From NCBI RefSeq assembly GCF_004138485.1, contig NZ_RYEV01000009.1, forward strand, positions 248,001 to 312,000: DNA of 64,000 nucleotides, in the 5' to 3' direction. A program made the position numbers and the translations under genes. Source of the DNA: Peristeroidobacter soli. Lineage in GTDB: Bacteria > Pseudomonadota > Gammaproteobacteria > Steroidobacterales > Steroidobacteraceae. Of this stretch, positions 63,227 to 64,000 are shown one piece after another (positions within the stretch are counted from its first letter, which is position 1; every line of letters starts with the position of its first letter). The notes beneath the pieces were generated by a model. That model was not told where the DNA came from and searched no databases. It was given only the letters and a program-made list of their open reading frames with translations.

Positions 63227-64000
63227 GCTTTGATCAGAAGCGCTCTTGGGAACGACGAAAATACTTCGACCTCGCCCTCCGTCACGCGCACCGTCTCACT
63301 CAGCTCGAACCCCCAGCGATCCATCCACATGCCCAGAATGATATGAAATGTCATGTCCGGCTGCAGCACCGTCGCATCGCCCGATTGCAAGCTCGCGCTC
63401 TTGTCGATCCACGAGGTGAGCGGATAGCCGATGCCGATCGAGTAACCGATACGCGACTCCTTGGCGAGCCCTGCCCGCTTGAGCAGACCGTTCCAGTGAT
63501 CGGCCACTTCGCCGCAGGTGGTACCAGCCCGCATGCGCACCAGGACTTCGGACATGCCATCGATCGTCACCTCGGCACAGCGCTGCAGCTCAGCCGGCGG
63601 CCGCCCAAGAAAGAAACTGCGTGACAGACCGGCGTGATATCCATGGCGACAGCCGCCGAGCTCTATACTCACCAGCTGTTGGGAGTGATAGCGTTCATCG
63701 GTCCACCCGAGATGAGGTGCCGACGTTCGCTCGCCGCTGGGCATCGCAAGGCCTCCTTGCATCGTGAGGTGACCGGCGTAGCCTTCCGTGCCCGACACCA
63801 GCGCCGAATACACCTTCGCGGCTACGTCACACTCGCGAACGCCGACCTCGATGGCCTCGTGGGCCGCTTGCATGGCCCGTTGCGAAATCTGCGCCGCCTG
63901 CCGGAGGTAATCGATCTCCGCTTTCGACTTCACCAGCCGCGCTCGATTGACGAGCAGATCCGCATCGACCCAGCGTGCCTCCGGCAGTGCGTGCTTCAAC
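63223..64000 (-). CDS. M24-family peptidase/ectoine-hydrolase-like protein, N-terminus outside the window
   Basis: About 259 residues, open to the window edge. LVKSKAEIDYLRQAAQISQR begins the pita-bread domain, and IGYSIGIGYPLTSWIDKSAS, then MTFHIILGMWMDRWGFELSE resemble ectoine hydrolase DoeA and creatinase. The metal-binding aspartates of M24 peptidases are not kept (IELGGCRHGYHAGLSRSF, where D and D would be expected), which also fits the non-metal DoeA/creatinase branch. It should hydrolyse a small C-N bond. Coupled to the S9 peptidase. Confidence 0.8.
   Translation of the reverse strand, partial: LKHALPEARWVDADLLVNRARLVKSKAEIDYLRQAAQISQRAMQAAHEAIEVGVRECDVAAKVYSALVSGTEGYAGHLTMQGGLAMPSGERTSAPHLGWTDERYHSQQLVSIELGGCRHGYHAGLSRSFFLGRPPAELQRCAEVTIDGMSEVLVRMRAGTTCGEVADHWNGLLKRAGLAKESRIGYSIGIGYPLTSWIDKSASLQSGDATVLQPDMTFHIILGMWMDRWGFELSETVRVTEGEVEVFSSFPRALLIKA

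Noticed and set aside
1-64000. CRISPR arrays, tRNA or rRNA genes
   Set aside because: No regularly spaced repeats, no cas genes, and no sequence recognisable as tRNA or rRNA on either strand by eye; a covariance-model scan was not possible.

Overview
The window is GC-rich, densely packed chromosomal DNA, probably from a gammaproteobacterium of the Steroidobacter/Nevskiales type. That placement is an inference from the mix of genes: a Marinobacter-type fatty acyl-CoA reductase, wax ester synthase, FecI/FecR/TonB receptor sets, S9 peptidases, TPR-sulfotransferase and HtpX/FtsH. No rRNA, tRNA or CRISPR array was seen. Short start/stop overlaps (ATGA, TGATG) are common, so much of the window is translationally coupled operons.

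Region 1 (about 0.3-12 kb and 29-42 kb) is an accessory stress island. Intact genes serve proteostasis and stress survival: HtpX, an accessory FtsH, Hsp20, an orphan GroEL, three complete universal stress proteins (Usp), CBS, BON and DUF2934 proteins, a glucan phosphorylase, a host-attachment-like protein, a hybrid histidine kinase and a FixJ-type regulator. Scattered among them are broken genes, mostly for energy metabolism: PEP synthase (frameshifted and truncated), 6-phosphofructokinase (internally deleted), a zinc alcohol dehydrogenase scrap, a frameshifted cytochrome c and the tail of a P-type ATPase. IS21-family remnants lie near both edges (istA-like at 0.3-1.0 kb; probable istB tail and element end at 42.1-42.3 kb).

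Region 2 (12-29 kb) is a lipid and acyl-CoA block. A fatty acyl-CoA reductase of the 660-residue alcohol-forming type is divergent from a wax ester synthase/DGAT. The synthase is followed by phasin, patatin lipase, acyl-CoA ligase, an unknown protein and a GMC alcohol dehydrogenase. On the opposite strand an unusual overlapping operon encodes an acetyl-CoA-synthetase-like enzyme, 2-oxoacid dehydrogenase E1alpha, E1beta and E2, and a stand-alone acyl carrier protein, with no E3. A plausible reading is carbon and acyl flux into and out of storage lipid.

Region 3 (42-64 kb) starts with an SDR/HxlR divergent pair. Then comes a 14-kb co-directional minus-strand block: FecI sigma factor, FecR, a TonB siderophore-type receptor, and five proteins that all carry export signals (propeller-amidohydrolase fusion, class C beta-lactamase-like hydrolase, iron-type solute-binding protein, S9 peptidase, and a Tat-exported spermidine-dehydrogenase-like flavoprotein). 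It looks like a surface-signalled uptake and periplasmic dismantling pathway, and is the best candidate here for an undescribed system. The right edge carries an Asp/Asn hydroxylase, a propeller-like protein, a TPR-sulfotransferase, another S9 peptidase and a truncated M24 (ectoine-hydrolase-like) gene.
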